This document shows positions 31,501 to 35,811 of a stretch of DNA of 64,000 nt, piece after piece. Every line of letters begins with the position of its first letter. The stretch's first letter is position 1. The notes under the pieces are model-generated. The model did not search any database and was not told where the DNA came from. It worked only from the letters and a program-made list of their open reading frames with translations. Location: contig NZ_JAUSYN010000002.1 in assembly GCF_030816915.1 (NCBI RefSeq), positions 1,935,501-1,999,500 of the forward strand, in the 5' to 3' direction. The position numbers and the translations under genes were made by a program. The DNA comes from Streptomyces sp. B3I8. Lineage in GTDB: Bacteria; Actinomycetota; Actinomycetes; Streptomycetales; Streptomycetaceae.

Positions 31501-34500
31501 GAGCTGGGCAAGGTGGGTGCGGAACGCCTGCGCGGCGGCCCCCGCGTCGTCCGCCACGAGCCGGTGGGCGATGACGATGTCCCGGCTGCCGGGGATCATC
31601 ATCTGCGTCGCCGGACCCCGGTTCGTCGACGACGGCTCGACCGCGTAGTTGGCGACCGGCGGAGCGGACAGCGGGAGAGGATCCACCCGCAGGATCTCGC
31701 CCGGTTCCGGCTCGTGGTGACGGTGGCCGGCGAGGCCGAAGCGGCGCAGCCACTCCGAGGCTCCTCCCACCAGCCGTTCGTCCTGGGGATCGGCGATGTC
31801 GTCCACGAGGGGCGGCGAAGTCCGGCCGGTGGCCTGCTGCCACAACTCCGTGGCCCGGGCCAGTCCGGCGTCCGTCACCAGGACGCGTTCCCAGGCGGCG
31901 GCGACGGCCTCGCCGTCGGGGGACGAGGAGGTGCTCATGCCAGCGGCGTACGTCTCCTCGGCGCCGGCCAGGTTCTCCAGTGCCCGTCCGTAGGCGTGCA
32001 GGGCCTGGATGTAGATCTCCAGTGCGTCGGCCTCTTCCAGAGGCTGTGGTACGTCGAGTGGCGACTCGACGGGCGTACTGAGATCCCTGGCCTTGCCGGT
32101 GTCCGGACGGGACGAGTCGGCCCCGGTGCCCACCCCAGCGGTGGCCATGTCGGGATCGGGGGTGCCGGGGCCCGGCAGAGGATTCGGAGTACCACCGACC
32201 GTGCCGACCCCCGGTCCCCCGGTGGCGGAAGTCTGGGCCCAGGGCGTGGGAGCGGACGCGTCCGGCACGTGGGCAGACATGACCGGGTCGGGCACCGGAG
32301 TGTCCTGGGTGGAGATGCTCGGGACCGGCTCGCTCGAAGCCGGTGTGTTCGGCACCGGGAGCGAGACGGCAGCAGCCTGTGCGGAGACGGAAACCTGCGA
32401 GGCCGCGAACGCGCCCTCGGCGTGGTCCTCGGCGTTCCTCGGTGGGAGAGCCGCGGTCAGCGGCGGATTCTGCTGGTCCGTGGTCAGAGGAGCCGGTGTC
32501 GCTCCTTCCTCCACTCGGGCCTCGTCGATGGGGCGGACGCCCACGGAGTCCTGTGTCGTGGCGTCGTGGACCTCCGAGCCGGCCGAGCGCTCGGGCGTGA
32601 TCGCCTCGGTGAGGCGCATCTCGGTGAGGCGGTCGGCGAAGCCGCGGTTGACGCTCGCGATCCGCTGCCCGCCACCACTGCGGTAAGCGTCGGCGAGGCG
32701 AGCGCCCCAGTCGTTCGCCTCGGCCTCGGACATACCGTGATCACGACCGTAGCGGGCGAGGTTGCCACCGCGCTGCTCCGGAGTGAGCGCACTGAGGTCG
32801 GTAGCGGTGTCGCCGGCAGCGTTCTCCTGTCGTAGGGCTTGCCCGGTGCGGGCTTCCCTTGCGTTCGCCGCGTCGCGGGCGGTGCCGCTGACCCCCGTAA
32901 CGGGGTCGGCGCTGCCTCGGTTCAGGGTGGCCTGGAGGGACAGGGAGTCGATGCGGTCGGCGAAGCCGCGGTTGACGCTCGCGATCCGCTGCCCGCCACC
33001 ACTGTGGAAGGCCTCGGCGAGGCGAGCGCCCCAGTCGTTCGCCTCGGCCTCGGACATACCGTGATCACGACCGTAGCGGGCGAGGTTGCCACCGCGCTGC
33101 TCCGGAGTCAGGTTGCCGACCTGTCCGAAGCCGGCCGTGGGAATGTCCGTGTCACTGGTGCCATACGTTCCACCGGTGGTGTCTTCGGGGCGGTTGTCCT
33201 TGGTGCGTGACGGCTCGGGTGCGCCGTGCCGGCCGGTGTCCTTCGCGGACGATGCCGTGGTGGATGTGGATACACCCCCGCGTGGGCTGCCGGACTTCTG
33301 GGACGGGGCGGGCCGGTCCAGTTCGACGGTCATTGTCCGGCCGTTGCCCGAACCGGACGGCTGATGCTGGGTGGAGGTGCTACCACCCGTGTGGGGGTCT
33401 CCCGAGTTGGGGGGAGTGGTGTCGTTGCTGCCACTGCGGCCGGCCGAAGGCGAGGTGCTCTCTCCATGGCTCGTCGGGCTGACGGTGCGTTCGGTGCCCT
33501 TGGCCGGGGTGTTGAGGATGTTCTCCGTGAGTCGCGCGCCGTCTATCCCGGCGACACGCTCACCGAACTCACGATTGACCGCCGCGACCCGACCCGCATC
33601 ACCACTGCGATGCGCCTCCGCAAGACGACCACCCCACTGCGCCGCCTCACCCTCAGACATCCCACGATCCCGCCCGAACCGCGCAAAATTACCCCCACGC
33701 TGCTCCGGCGAAAGCCGCTCCAACCCCCTGTCAACCCCACTCACCAGATCCCGAGCGGCCTGATCACCCTGCAAACGACGATGCACAGCCAACTCACGCG
33801 CATTGGCCGCATCACGAGCCGTACTACTCACACCCGTCCCGGCATCAACCCCACCCCGATCAACAGCCCTCTGCACCGCCAACGAATCAACACGCTCACC
33901 GAACTCACGATTGACCGCCGCGACCCGACCCGCATCACCACTGCGATGCGCCTCCGCAAGACGACCACCCCACTGCGCCGCCTCACCCTCAGACATCCCA
34001 CGATCCCGCCCGAACCGCGCAAAATTACCCCCACGCTGCTCCGGCGAAAGCCGCTCCAACCCCCTGTCAACCCCACTCACCAGATCCCGAGCGGCCTGAT
34101 CACCCTGCAAACGACGATGCACAGCCAACTCACGCGCATTGGCCGCATCACGAGCCGTACTACTCACACCCGTCCCGGCATCAACCCCACCCCGATCAAC
34201 AGCCCTCTGCACCGCCAACGAATCAACACGCTCACCGAACTCACGATTGACCGCCGCGACCCGACCCGCATCACCACTGCGATGCGCCTCCGCAAGACGA
34301 CCACCCCACTGCGCCGCCTCACCCTCAGACATCCCACGATCCCGCCCGAACCGCGCAAAATTACCCCCACGCTGCTCCGGCGAAAGGCCCTCGGCGTGGG
34401 CAGAGACGCCGGAGCCGTCCGTCGCGTCGGTGTGCCGGGCGCTCACGCCCTGAGGCGAGGGGCTGCCGCCGTCGGTGCCTCCCACGGTGGTCACCGGACG

Positions 34501-35757
34501 CGTGCCCGTGTTCCGGCCCGTGATCGGTACACCGGCGTCGGCCCCCGCCCTGGTGGAACCGGGGCCCGACGGGACGGCGTTGTCCGGCGCGGCGGTGTGC
34601 GAGGTGGGCCGTGCGGAGGAGGAGCCACCGGAAGCCGTGGCATGCGTGGGGTTCCCGGGCCGCCCCGGGGACGGCACAGGGCCACTCCGGCTGCTGCCGC
34701 CACCGGCGTGAGTGGGCGCGGGGATATCGCTGCCGCCCGCATTCGGGACCGGTCGCACGCCGCCGGCGGTGGTGCCTGCCGGTGTCGGAGAGGTGTCCTG
34801 GGACACCACGCGGGCAGGACCGCCGGTGACGGATGCCGTGTGGGGTGTGCCGCCCTGCGGTGCGCCGGTGGACGAGCTGCCGATTCGGGCGGGTGCTGTC
34901 CCGCCCGTGGTCTTTCCGGTGAAGAACACACCCTCGGGGGTCGACACCCGTCCCGCCGGCGACGGGACGGGTGTCCCCTTGAAGGCCGTCGCCTTGCCGG
35001 CCACCGGCGTACCTGCCTCCGGCGTGACCGAGGCCCGTGGAACGCTCGGGGGCGTTGTCCTGCCCGCCTCGAGGCCGCGCGGGGTGGAGGCGGCACCCAC
35101 ACCTTTGACACCACGCCAGTTCGGCCCCATCCACACACTGGTGGCGGCGCCGAGGCCGGCGTTGATACCCACCGAGGTCCAGTCGACGTGGAATTCGCTG
35201 CCGGTCGCCCAGCTGGCCAGAGCCTGCGCGAACAGGTCCGTGCCCAGTTGGAACGCGGCGCCGAGGGCGGCGTTCACGGCAAAATTGCCGACCCACGACA
35301 TGCTGCCCATCGCAGTGATCACACGGCTCACCACATTGACGATGAAGGACAGTGCCTGACCGACGACACCGAACAGCGAGGCGAGCAGGGCCCCGATTCC
35401 GGGGAGGACGAAGCTCAGTGCGAGACCGAACAGGGACGCGAGGCCGGCGAGTGCCTCCGCCTTGTTCATCTCTTCGATGGTCTCGTCGACCGTGTTCGCG
35501 TACGACTGGAGCGCCTCACTGATACGCCAGGCGGTGATCGCCGCCTCCAGCAGTTTCAGCGCGACGCCGCTGCCCGGAGCGCCTCCGTCGCCCTGTGTCT
35601 CGTACGCGCCCCTGGCCGCGTCTCCGGCCATGCCGGTCCACTGGACGGAGCCGATGCTTCGGGATCCTTCCAGTTGCAGTTCGCGCATCCTGTCGCCCTG
35701 AGCCATGAAGGCTGCCGCGAGCTCACGGATCGGGTCTGTGTCGAAACTGATGGGCAT
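13549..35757 (-). CDS. giant 7,402-residue multi-protease protein with WXG-type N-terminus ('lonely Cys' type)
   Basis: One uninterrupted 22.2-kb frame. Residues 1-100 are WXG100-like (Trp40 in QWTGMAG); about 100-180 are hydrophobic; about 220-455 are Pro/Gly/Thr-rich. Five LSPEQRGGN-type repeats follow (about 458-733 and 883-1053). Four DUF3626-like domains centre on YFEAQIHG or YFETQIHG near 1721, 2441, 3067 and 4040. Two metzincin-like domains have HEVGHMVGLKD at 3312 and 4282 plus an SVM Met-turn. Three gluzincin-like domains have HELGH at 4833, 5405 and 5982 with a later AE-F motif. Three caspase-like domains (NCBI's 'lonely Cys', from memory) have His6286/Cys6331, Pro6620/Asp6677 and His7001/Cys7048, so the middle one is catalytically dead. 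A helical tail ends the protein. It sits 54 bp after eccC, which with the N-terminus implies ESX export. Function is unknown; inter-cell toxin or developmental protease are both possible. Confidence 0.9.
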   Translation of the reverse strand: MPISFDTDPIRELAAAFMAQGDRMRELQLEGSRSIGSVQWTGMAGDAARGAYETQGDGGAPGSGVALKLLEAAITAWRISEALQSYANTVDETIEEMNKAEALAGLASLFGLALSFVLPGIGALLASLFGVVGQALSFIVNVVSRVITAMGSMSWVGNFAVNAALGAAFQLGTDLFAQALASWATGSEFHVDWTSVGINAGLGAATSVWMGPNWRGVKGVGAASTPRGLEAGRTTPPSVPRASVTPEAGTPVAGKATAFKGTPVPSPAGRVSTPEGVFFTGKTTGGTAPARIGSSSTGAPQGGTPHTASVTGGPARVVSQDTSPTPAGTTAGGVRPVPNAGGSDIPAPTHAGGGSSRSGPVPSPGRPGNPTHATASGGSSSARPTSHTAAPDNAVPSGPGSTRAGADAGVPITGRNTGTRPVTTVGGTDGGSPSPQGVSARHTDATDGSGVSAHAEGLSPEQRGGNFARFGRDRGMSEGEAAQWGGRLAEAHRSGDAGRVAAVNREFGERVDSLAVQRAVDRGGVDAGTGVSSTARDAANARELAVHRRLQGDQAARDLVSGVDRGLERLSPEQRGGNFARFGRDRGMSEGEAAQWGGRLAEAHRSGDAGRVAAVNREFGERVDSLAVQRAVDRGGVDAGTGVSSTARDAANARELAVHRRLQGDQAARDLVSGVDRGLERLSPEQRGGNFARFGRDRGMSEGEAAQWGGRLAEAHRSGDAGRVAAVNREFGERVAGIDGARLTENILNTPAKGTERTVSPTSHGESTSPSAGRSGSNDTTPPNSGDPHTGGSTSTQHQPSGSGNGRTMTVELDRPAPSQKSGSPRGGVSTSTTASSAKDTGRHGAPEPSRTKDNRPEDTTGGTYGTSDTDIPTAGFGQVGNLTPEQRGGNLARYGRDHGMSEAEANDWGARLAEAFHSGGGQRIASVNRGFADRIDSLSLQATLNRGSADPVTGVSGTARDAANAREARTGQALRQENAAGDTATDLSALTPEQRGGNLARYGRDHGMSEAEANDWGARLADAYRSGGGQRIASVNRGFADRLTEMRLTEAITPERSAGSEVHDATTQDSVGVRPIDEARVEEGATPAPLTTDQQNPPLTAALPPRNAEDHAEGAFAASQVSVSAQAAAVSLPVPNTPASSEPVPSISTQDTPVPDPVMSAHVPDASAPTPWAQTSATGGPGVGTVGGTPNPLPGPGTPDPDMATAGVGTGADSSRPDTGKARDLSTPVESPLDVPQPLEEADALEIYIQALHAYGRALENLAGAEETYAAGMSTSSSPDGEAVAAAWERVLVTDAGLARATELWQQATGRTSPPLVDDIADPQDERLVGGASEWLRRFGLAGHRHHEPEPGEILRVDPLPLSAPPVANYAVEPSSTNRGPATQMMIPGSRDIVIAHRLVADDAGAAAQAFRTHLAQLEGELRRQDAGSQYARILREQIEGAREDLVIFQRMRPRGVWQTLRPPQAAALVMAERRGHRTAAEERQRLIDRLRGEEWIWARNYPLDDAHINGLVDQVHEYLRTGMHLTVNVPLDKDLGDTGTLLDHLLSSGPAGPLLVNAWQVSPDNAVYLNRRGQAEEHMGYAGSVRRGDNAGGIYRNESARGHAFVPTHAGRADLPKYAGLTSPRRPLAAFNYGSAVLYLRREVRDRATFTPRDSFNAGEGGAQQITGPDQLWPLLARGWDEAVRLAFAEATDFAYDAQFRVYRDQDRVPPFRITHMEYFEAQIHGDVTWHDLDRVVLVHSARNLEQVREQQRKLQRFAAAHNLGFTVDLIPEYVSPATGSASALVPAPTSTNDEADHDLAAEFPHTVVEYPAEGWLRETAGDTAEDGPRATPLTHPGKGRKAASGTESATEHPAYPVEEPDESEAREAHTDALREYLHAREVLEATETAYAAGEGISDGSAIRNAHGHVLTTGVILAEAERRLARITGREARPAAATELVTHDGPVPASRPEPVSGRVLEVAALPLTSWYTSSLDGRVRPTMPEPGSRDHALAETLRSDDGHTGPAVARIEHDAADEAVRADADLLDVLTPLGEWAELSHDQTAAIVAAVRHARQTTGATGSALAGLLAGEPWGLTATDPITADTFEVLHEEVNDVLAYSQEMIPAGRDLQIAHHLLSDDPSRGEHDLQEELRQTEVALVNTDEAEAQYLVALWRHTRSVAEDLRILTALRDRSLAGLTAAQVAALVVIERRAVQVHEAERQKLIETLRGGTWAWARNYPLDDAHIDELLARVHAYLRDQTRVTVNVSLGLLSDRLLQEPVTLFRNVWEVAGRSRDYYDKRGETETRLGYEATLRRTTAGGGHHPAPAHRGDAGDVTFDPDPAGRAELPKYGALTSPLQPQGAYMWGDVAFHLRQEVRGRVSHTPGDSLQQPGLRGGRGVTGPDHLFPLLTHGHAPLVRFAFAEATGFAHDSDLLDFILAGTIDEEQAEEFFGEDSATHYFETQIHGAVTWSDVERIVLVRTEGDGARQEELRRRLEAFAVEHDLAFQVELYSPPETTLSADAARVLVERAEQVPGATYEETAPPAHTPQFTEDVAPAGRTGSGPEAEDHDDVWSAPATWATPTPLTSWYTSPLDGPVRSTALTPGDRDRFLAQVLRSARSARDVDGVLAELADERAAAERQEARGRTTGARTTTADIEADIDLLTVLPRLGAWHSLTPDQVAEAVAAVRHLRRMTGTTGTGLTDVLADEPWNLTSITPLNPIRFAWLRQVAYDAIVPSQEMVPGGRDLQIARELMVDGPRAGEGLRQEYLRARTGVMNAARYGTAAPYVQALQRHTRSVEEDLRIFSAMRDRRPAGLTPAQMASMVVIERRGQQVASLEMAELVRRLRGGAWAWARNYPLQDVHIGQLLGRVHGHLRNRMRITVNIDIEARDGQGVRVLDRLLENEVLFRNRWEMAPHLGVSYLQRRGETETHLGYAATLRRTEAGGGTHPAPPPMWSREPVHYAPTGEGRSELPRYGALTSPLRPQGADAYGDAVFYLRQDVRGRVTHTPEDSVDAFGLAGVRGVTGPDHLFPLLVHGRESLVRLAFAEATDFAYDRELRRIVIDGRVSDAAAEQFFGEPLEYFETQIHGAVRWSDVERVVLLDTPHTTGQNRRYQRILEDFAASRGLGLRVELYTAPTHQGTAAPAWVAPAVADGPAAGVPTVEETPAESSGSSVGVFAGLRVLAEAARVDTEWFDAARSGVRRDGRLAGSHAAIRFDVRRFQTAAGVWVADLTVRVRLVPVGGVADGDVREVADRVAGLFAREVNGAGYRLPGGDLLHVNVEFVGDGASAHHRVRVHAGGGATTTRDWFLSQGDGVPTSVFQLGHEVGHMVGLKDQYLDPAMALRHRPGLSAVREGGSVMAAHPRGGRFLSDEDLARIHTVITSGPVIRDLPHPLAPTTDTAGDSGGTLSITTTDAPLAEEAYATAIQWLLALDPVDTQALSDLLRHRASSHWVHTPSALRDAFTRVAGVPLAEAVDDAVAAGRLTGRPPRDMLHVMGLTSEPAHADAEPGQHASHIGDGRFSFAPGYRDALRPETEPAEENGSWTAPATWTASVYPMPLTSHHFSVGSGGLAPTAFRPGNRDLSLAQTLRSEDIEDAVDEAQTELAVEWEDQWRRADAEADSDLLDVLPRLGAWRELSHQQVSRVVAVARYVRRTTGLTGQHLTKLLAGAPWRITPREPIIPARLPELTDLVLETLVPSQHMVPGGRDLEVARALMSSDPQGRELRMRTEVATIQRTIERLPRTQTTVLYHQALSRHAQSIVEDLNILLAIRNRRLNRLTPAQVAALVVIERRTQQSAGTDRQALVHKLRSGTWHWARNYPLQDAHIGQLISRVHGYLRDRMRVTVNVRLSAIRAGRTVLAGMLASPQVALRSIWEIPPADFVLQYYAYLRQRGQVEERLGYAASLRRTTVDGGFHQPPLALWGRGPVYFAPEPAGQQDLPKYGALTSPLRPQGVEGYGEAVFYLRQDVRGRVTYTPYDSMDEAGLAGVRGVTGPDHLFPLLAHGHESLVRLAFAEATDFAYDPDLRRIVVNGAIDEERAQRLFGLKFKDAYFEAQIHGTVAWSDVERVVLMHGRFDQPVIQQYARTLREFFARYGHAVQVETRAKTLATGWDAAPTWTAAPVSEDSFGEVSAGEDESSGSSVGVFAGLRVLAEAARVDTEWFDAARSGVRRDGRLAGSHAAIRFDVRRFQTAAGVWVADLTVRVRLVPVGGVADGDVREVADRVAGLFAREVNGAGYRLPGGDLLHVNVEFVGDGASAHHRVRVHAGGGATTTRDWFLSQGDGVPTSVFQLGHEVGHMVGLKDQYLDPAMALRHRPGLSAVREGGSVMAAHPRGGRFLSDEDLARIHTVITSGPVIRDLPHPLAPTTDPAGDSHQGAPATSTMADAEPTVPGPAQAMVTVPANTWGGPAPTLRLLTGPDHASEPATPPAAATGSRAQLPQQGSARHSAVPAAFLDEPRGSVSGSVSQPAGSVPEVPEVPEAREVALAGFQRVWAKSPDSEVPQGPVHRAVIRAYDVTARFQPVEPGLFARLGEHAEDFAGLSGVDQDIVVLAHHLYRRPEAGSREAEDLARDLAGRTTPPRTTPPRTTRPGGALIRFNSAQRAAYHTITPRLAPHLTRVPRQGIQVDSPLRAYLFPRTTQGEVTSEAMDYLTEMIAHESEEDRRRVESAAGVSVADNLTDAALLSLLAPGIRADYPELESYLARPAGSGNADRNSAGDLLRLRQLTIGTTRVAVEYDPTEPQLLRDRRMQQLQRAVQFVLMAGFDVPDFRAYLPKYTRRIEVGPHGEIVTEDFLGGAIAQHESPNYLLLSPQLLSPGPRQRDDQGVFYGLAMRFDNYGMGVVVHELGHLLHHAQKPGLKADQMDTRLRTQSVPHATSLSAYAGAEPLEFVAEAFVARVLSMPLTDGQAALYAGLGGPLPVRASILSAPPRSEEDFQRLHDRVVPLLARRGDRRPVRLGDVARAYGRLPLDVQLSYLQLVAAAVADVIQTGRVGRMLGGAQPHPAVAVPAEPVAGTFAGRPGEVVTGDDTVLPAVAEASRPGAGSEGGGVADGLSSGAREVALAGFQRVWAKSPDSEVPQGPVHRAVIRAYDVTARFQPVEPGLFARLGEHAEDFAGLSGVDQDIVVLAHHLYRRPEAGSREAEDLARDLAGRTTPPRTTRPGGAPVRLNPAQLTAYHQLTRSLARYVERISREEVLSDSVARMLLFPRVPRSNAVSDQALDFYRTFLRGEGIEHLDNIASRGGVSVAHGMTDTALLSLLTPEVKNAYPELQSYLARVTRSDNTDRNTARDRMITRNVVVGATSIAVTLDPTEPSRLTDQRIGQLSGAVQAVVAAGFDVPDFQVHLPKYTRNIQVRADGRIVEEDLLGGAVGEFRHPNLLVLSPQLSGTHERARNSEGVFYALSLQVANPGQGLIIHELGHLLHEVQSASIKADLMDTRFLPGWEVKAASLSTYARGSAAEFVAEAFLARVMGKRLTEHQAALYSALGGPIPARPFLVSAPELSSQQLQLLLEAANGILARRGFLRVVNQREVARIHRGLPLDIRLSYLQLMAAAVADVIQTGRVGRMLGGAQADETHPAAATRGEIMASTSVAWLDQDAVRTDLAPPTAAGEAEAVGPSESGDASAIGALPPERGEEALAAFQRVWSKSPDSDRPQGRVHRAVIRAYDVTARFQQVEPGLFARLEEHAEDFTALDPVDQDIVVLARHLLRSPEIPMREAEEVARALAATDARLRTTRSGGAPVRLNKAKRAAYKRIDPALAPYVARVPRDEDNSDVGFLYLFPRLPDGTLSPAALMDNYQKEAEEALQYQEADDSRNGVYVAVGVPDNAIWSLRNTSQWREFPELAAYLERPAGSGNSDRNTPFRALVAEVRSVGTTVITYHFDATEPRWLTDQRIAQASRAVAWVQAAGFDVPALDVYLTKYNRRLQVQADLRIEEVDENDEDEYAAFVPPNRVFLSSELLKKGMKRAVTRDGVIVQADMRFEDQGTAVVVHELGHFLHYTHNSARFADLVDTQFHPSVLPHARAVSVYGEDPKEYPAEHFLGLVMGMEFTDEQRNIYHALGGPLPHRVANRVLPELTAEEFESLRRKVNRALAKRHDAHSAGTGDVVRAYRMLPQDLRLAWSGYKAEAIADILQTGRVGRRHGLPVVEWAAVPEQPVAGGSGSRRGNAESRPPMLTGPFLTSSGRQDAQGWQRSVSAAPAGPARPQPFPILRELRNAQGVLFGYASYHDAEWTHGAAVGADNSMRALLPQLQTMTQAVDGWFVTVGNGRTWHERDSFPLPWRAPGEPLPVFFAAHGSPTWIQVAMPNDLRMPLDQQRTAQFVSRVLPTLPAETPVVLWSCRTGAVPPGEDELQSPPLAQYVANLNRRLVWAPVTMTGATHSGRGALNQPVVALVRDEEGVPGRVLPFWPEPGEEELRSLTSAVLGNAEGEQSAYVLRLLRLLRVTVGRTFQNASRYLAQEANGGLLRDIRALRAIDTLRRQSPEFQGGPFTADVFRRLVTRIMILLPTQPLSHGHYRRVLDAVSSRIPLARNTALTDVWPELTRPSLLLHPLRDARRNLVGYASFGRTRWTSPAHPGSYASRHDLHQALAEISWASDGQFVGRQWRELTRYALPWRASGEPAPIFFAAPSNAVSGVELATTGGDPLQFDEREAATLLGNLLGRYSGGIPQAAETLPDNAPLVLLLDGAASAPDDWDERRPPIPQLVANGTGRLVWAVTTELDVVSGEWSSVGRAAMSVTREAQGNAGQLVPFWPDLPAAELADHALVVLPSSPLPPAMRSAYIQALVRVLRQTLGRTWQNASQYPGFEAGSSFRSAVQALVRVDHLRRQLPGYGGPLLTARMLRDLVSRALALPAAQPLTRDHYLRVLRTVQGAPQRGPGSTLAEMFPAGSFNGHLPPAYGGHIQSDVPMSGFPSGRPTPEGGPTARTPIVRHDIRDGLGQLIGYAFHTDADMTSDPHGGGQFSRESRFRRLGDTRWGMRLDRKGRMTEKFLLPWRRVTGAPSPYFIAAHGHPTSRGFMVPFDTGTTVELSAEQSTTLVAGLVRNLPDDAPLVLLICFAGFNPHGPEDLDETSLGQRVANATRRIVWATTAVTWIGPTPDTFEDSVSLQWHESGNELAMFAPEPTPERIAVLTNEMTGTVDEEAQSGVLRLVRLLRRVFGAGFEQHPDYPAYLAALHRTDRLRRTHRDFADGRINRLLLWDFVARAMAVAPDRVTADVVASALRKVSRALPDAAVGEIFPALAPAGRRATVLQPAQAGPEALSGGGPRNVLRGGYGHPSASADRGAHRLGHASTPGHIRYGHPQGLESPAAEADTGGRSGMSDGASGEGAPRERHTDDGRPEHPMVAMIRAEYEEARVALESARTNLRAAEAAAAAGESVGCEVSVARALADEAAQRWERARTSRSHLTDH
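20323..20619 (-). repeat. homogenised segment at the start of gluzincin domain B
   Basis: Partner of 22051-22347, with a single base difference seen by eye. The third domain has a clearly diverged equivalent around 18600-18900. Confidence 0.9.
22051..22347 (-). repeat. homogenised segment at the start of gluzincin domain A
   Basis: 297 bp nearly identical to 20323-20619. It encodes about 99 residues beginning near REVALAGFQRVWAKSPDSE and ending in a Thr/Pro/Arg-rich linker. A 15-bp tandem unit (CGGGGTGGTGCGGGG type) is present one extra time here. Confidence 0.9.
22673..23386 (-). repeat. metzincin cassette, copy 2
   Basis: Second copy of the 714-bp block, encoding residues about 4124-4362. 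The DNA is almost identical even at silent sites, which points to recent duplication or gene conversion. Confidence 0.95.
25583..26296 (-). repeat. metzincin cassette, copy 1
   Basis: A 714-bp block nearly identical to 22673-23386, offset by 2,910 bp. It encodes residues about 3154-3392 of the giant protein, including HEVGHMVGLKD. The few visible differences cluster near the low-coordinate end. Confidence 0.95.
33556..34386 (-). repeat. tandem direct repeat, 336-bp period, inside the giant gene
   Basis: Two full 336-bp units and a partial third (about 160 bp) follow each other with no difference that I can see. Each unit encodes 112 residues beginning LSPEQRGGNFARFGRD. On the coding strand the wobble positions are mostly T or G (GAT, CGT, GGT, GTT), unlike the C/G-rich wobble of surrounding sequence. 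Two diverged protein-level relatives lie downstream in the gene (about 32600-33115). Confidence 0.95.
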
Positions 35758-35811
35758 GGTGAGGCCGTTTCTTGAAGCGGCGGGGCCGCGACTTGAGCGT
35801 GGCGAGGGGTG

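Noticed and set aside
24043..32835. A 2,930-codon open frame on the plus strand inside the giant gene
   Set aside because: It runs antisense to the giant protein. Long stop-free antisense frames are common in high-GC DNA, and its translation (for example VTGDELHVHMQQIPARQPVT) has no recognisable domains.
33556..34386. Possible CRISPR-like array
   Set aside because: The unit is 336 bp, fully coding and without spacers; it is a protein-domain repeat.
33226..35775. Plus-strand frame with repeats rich in Thr/Arg/Pro
   Set aside because: A shadow of the 336-bp repeat; repetitive composition follows from the minus-strand coding repeat.
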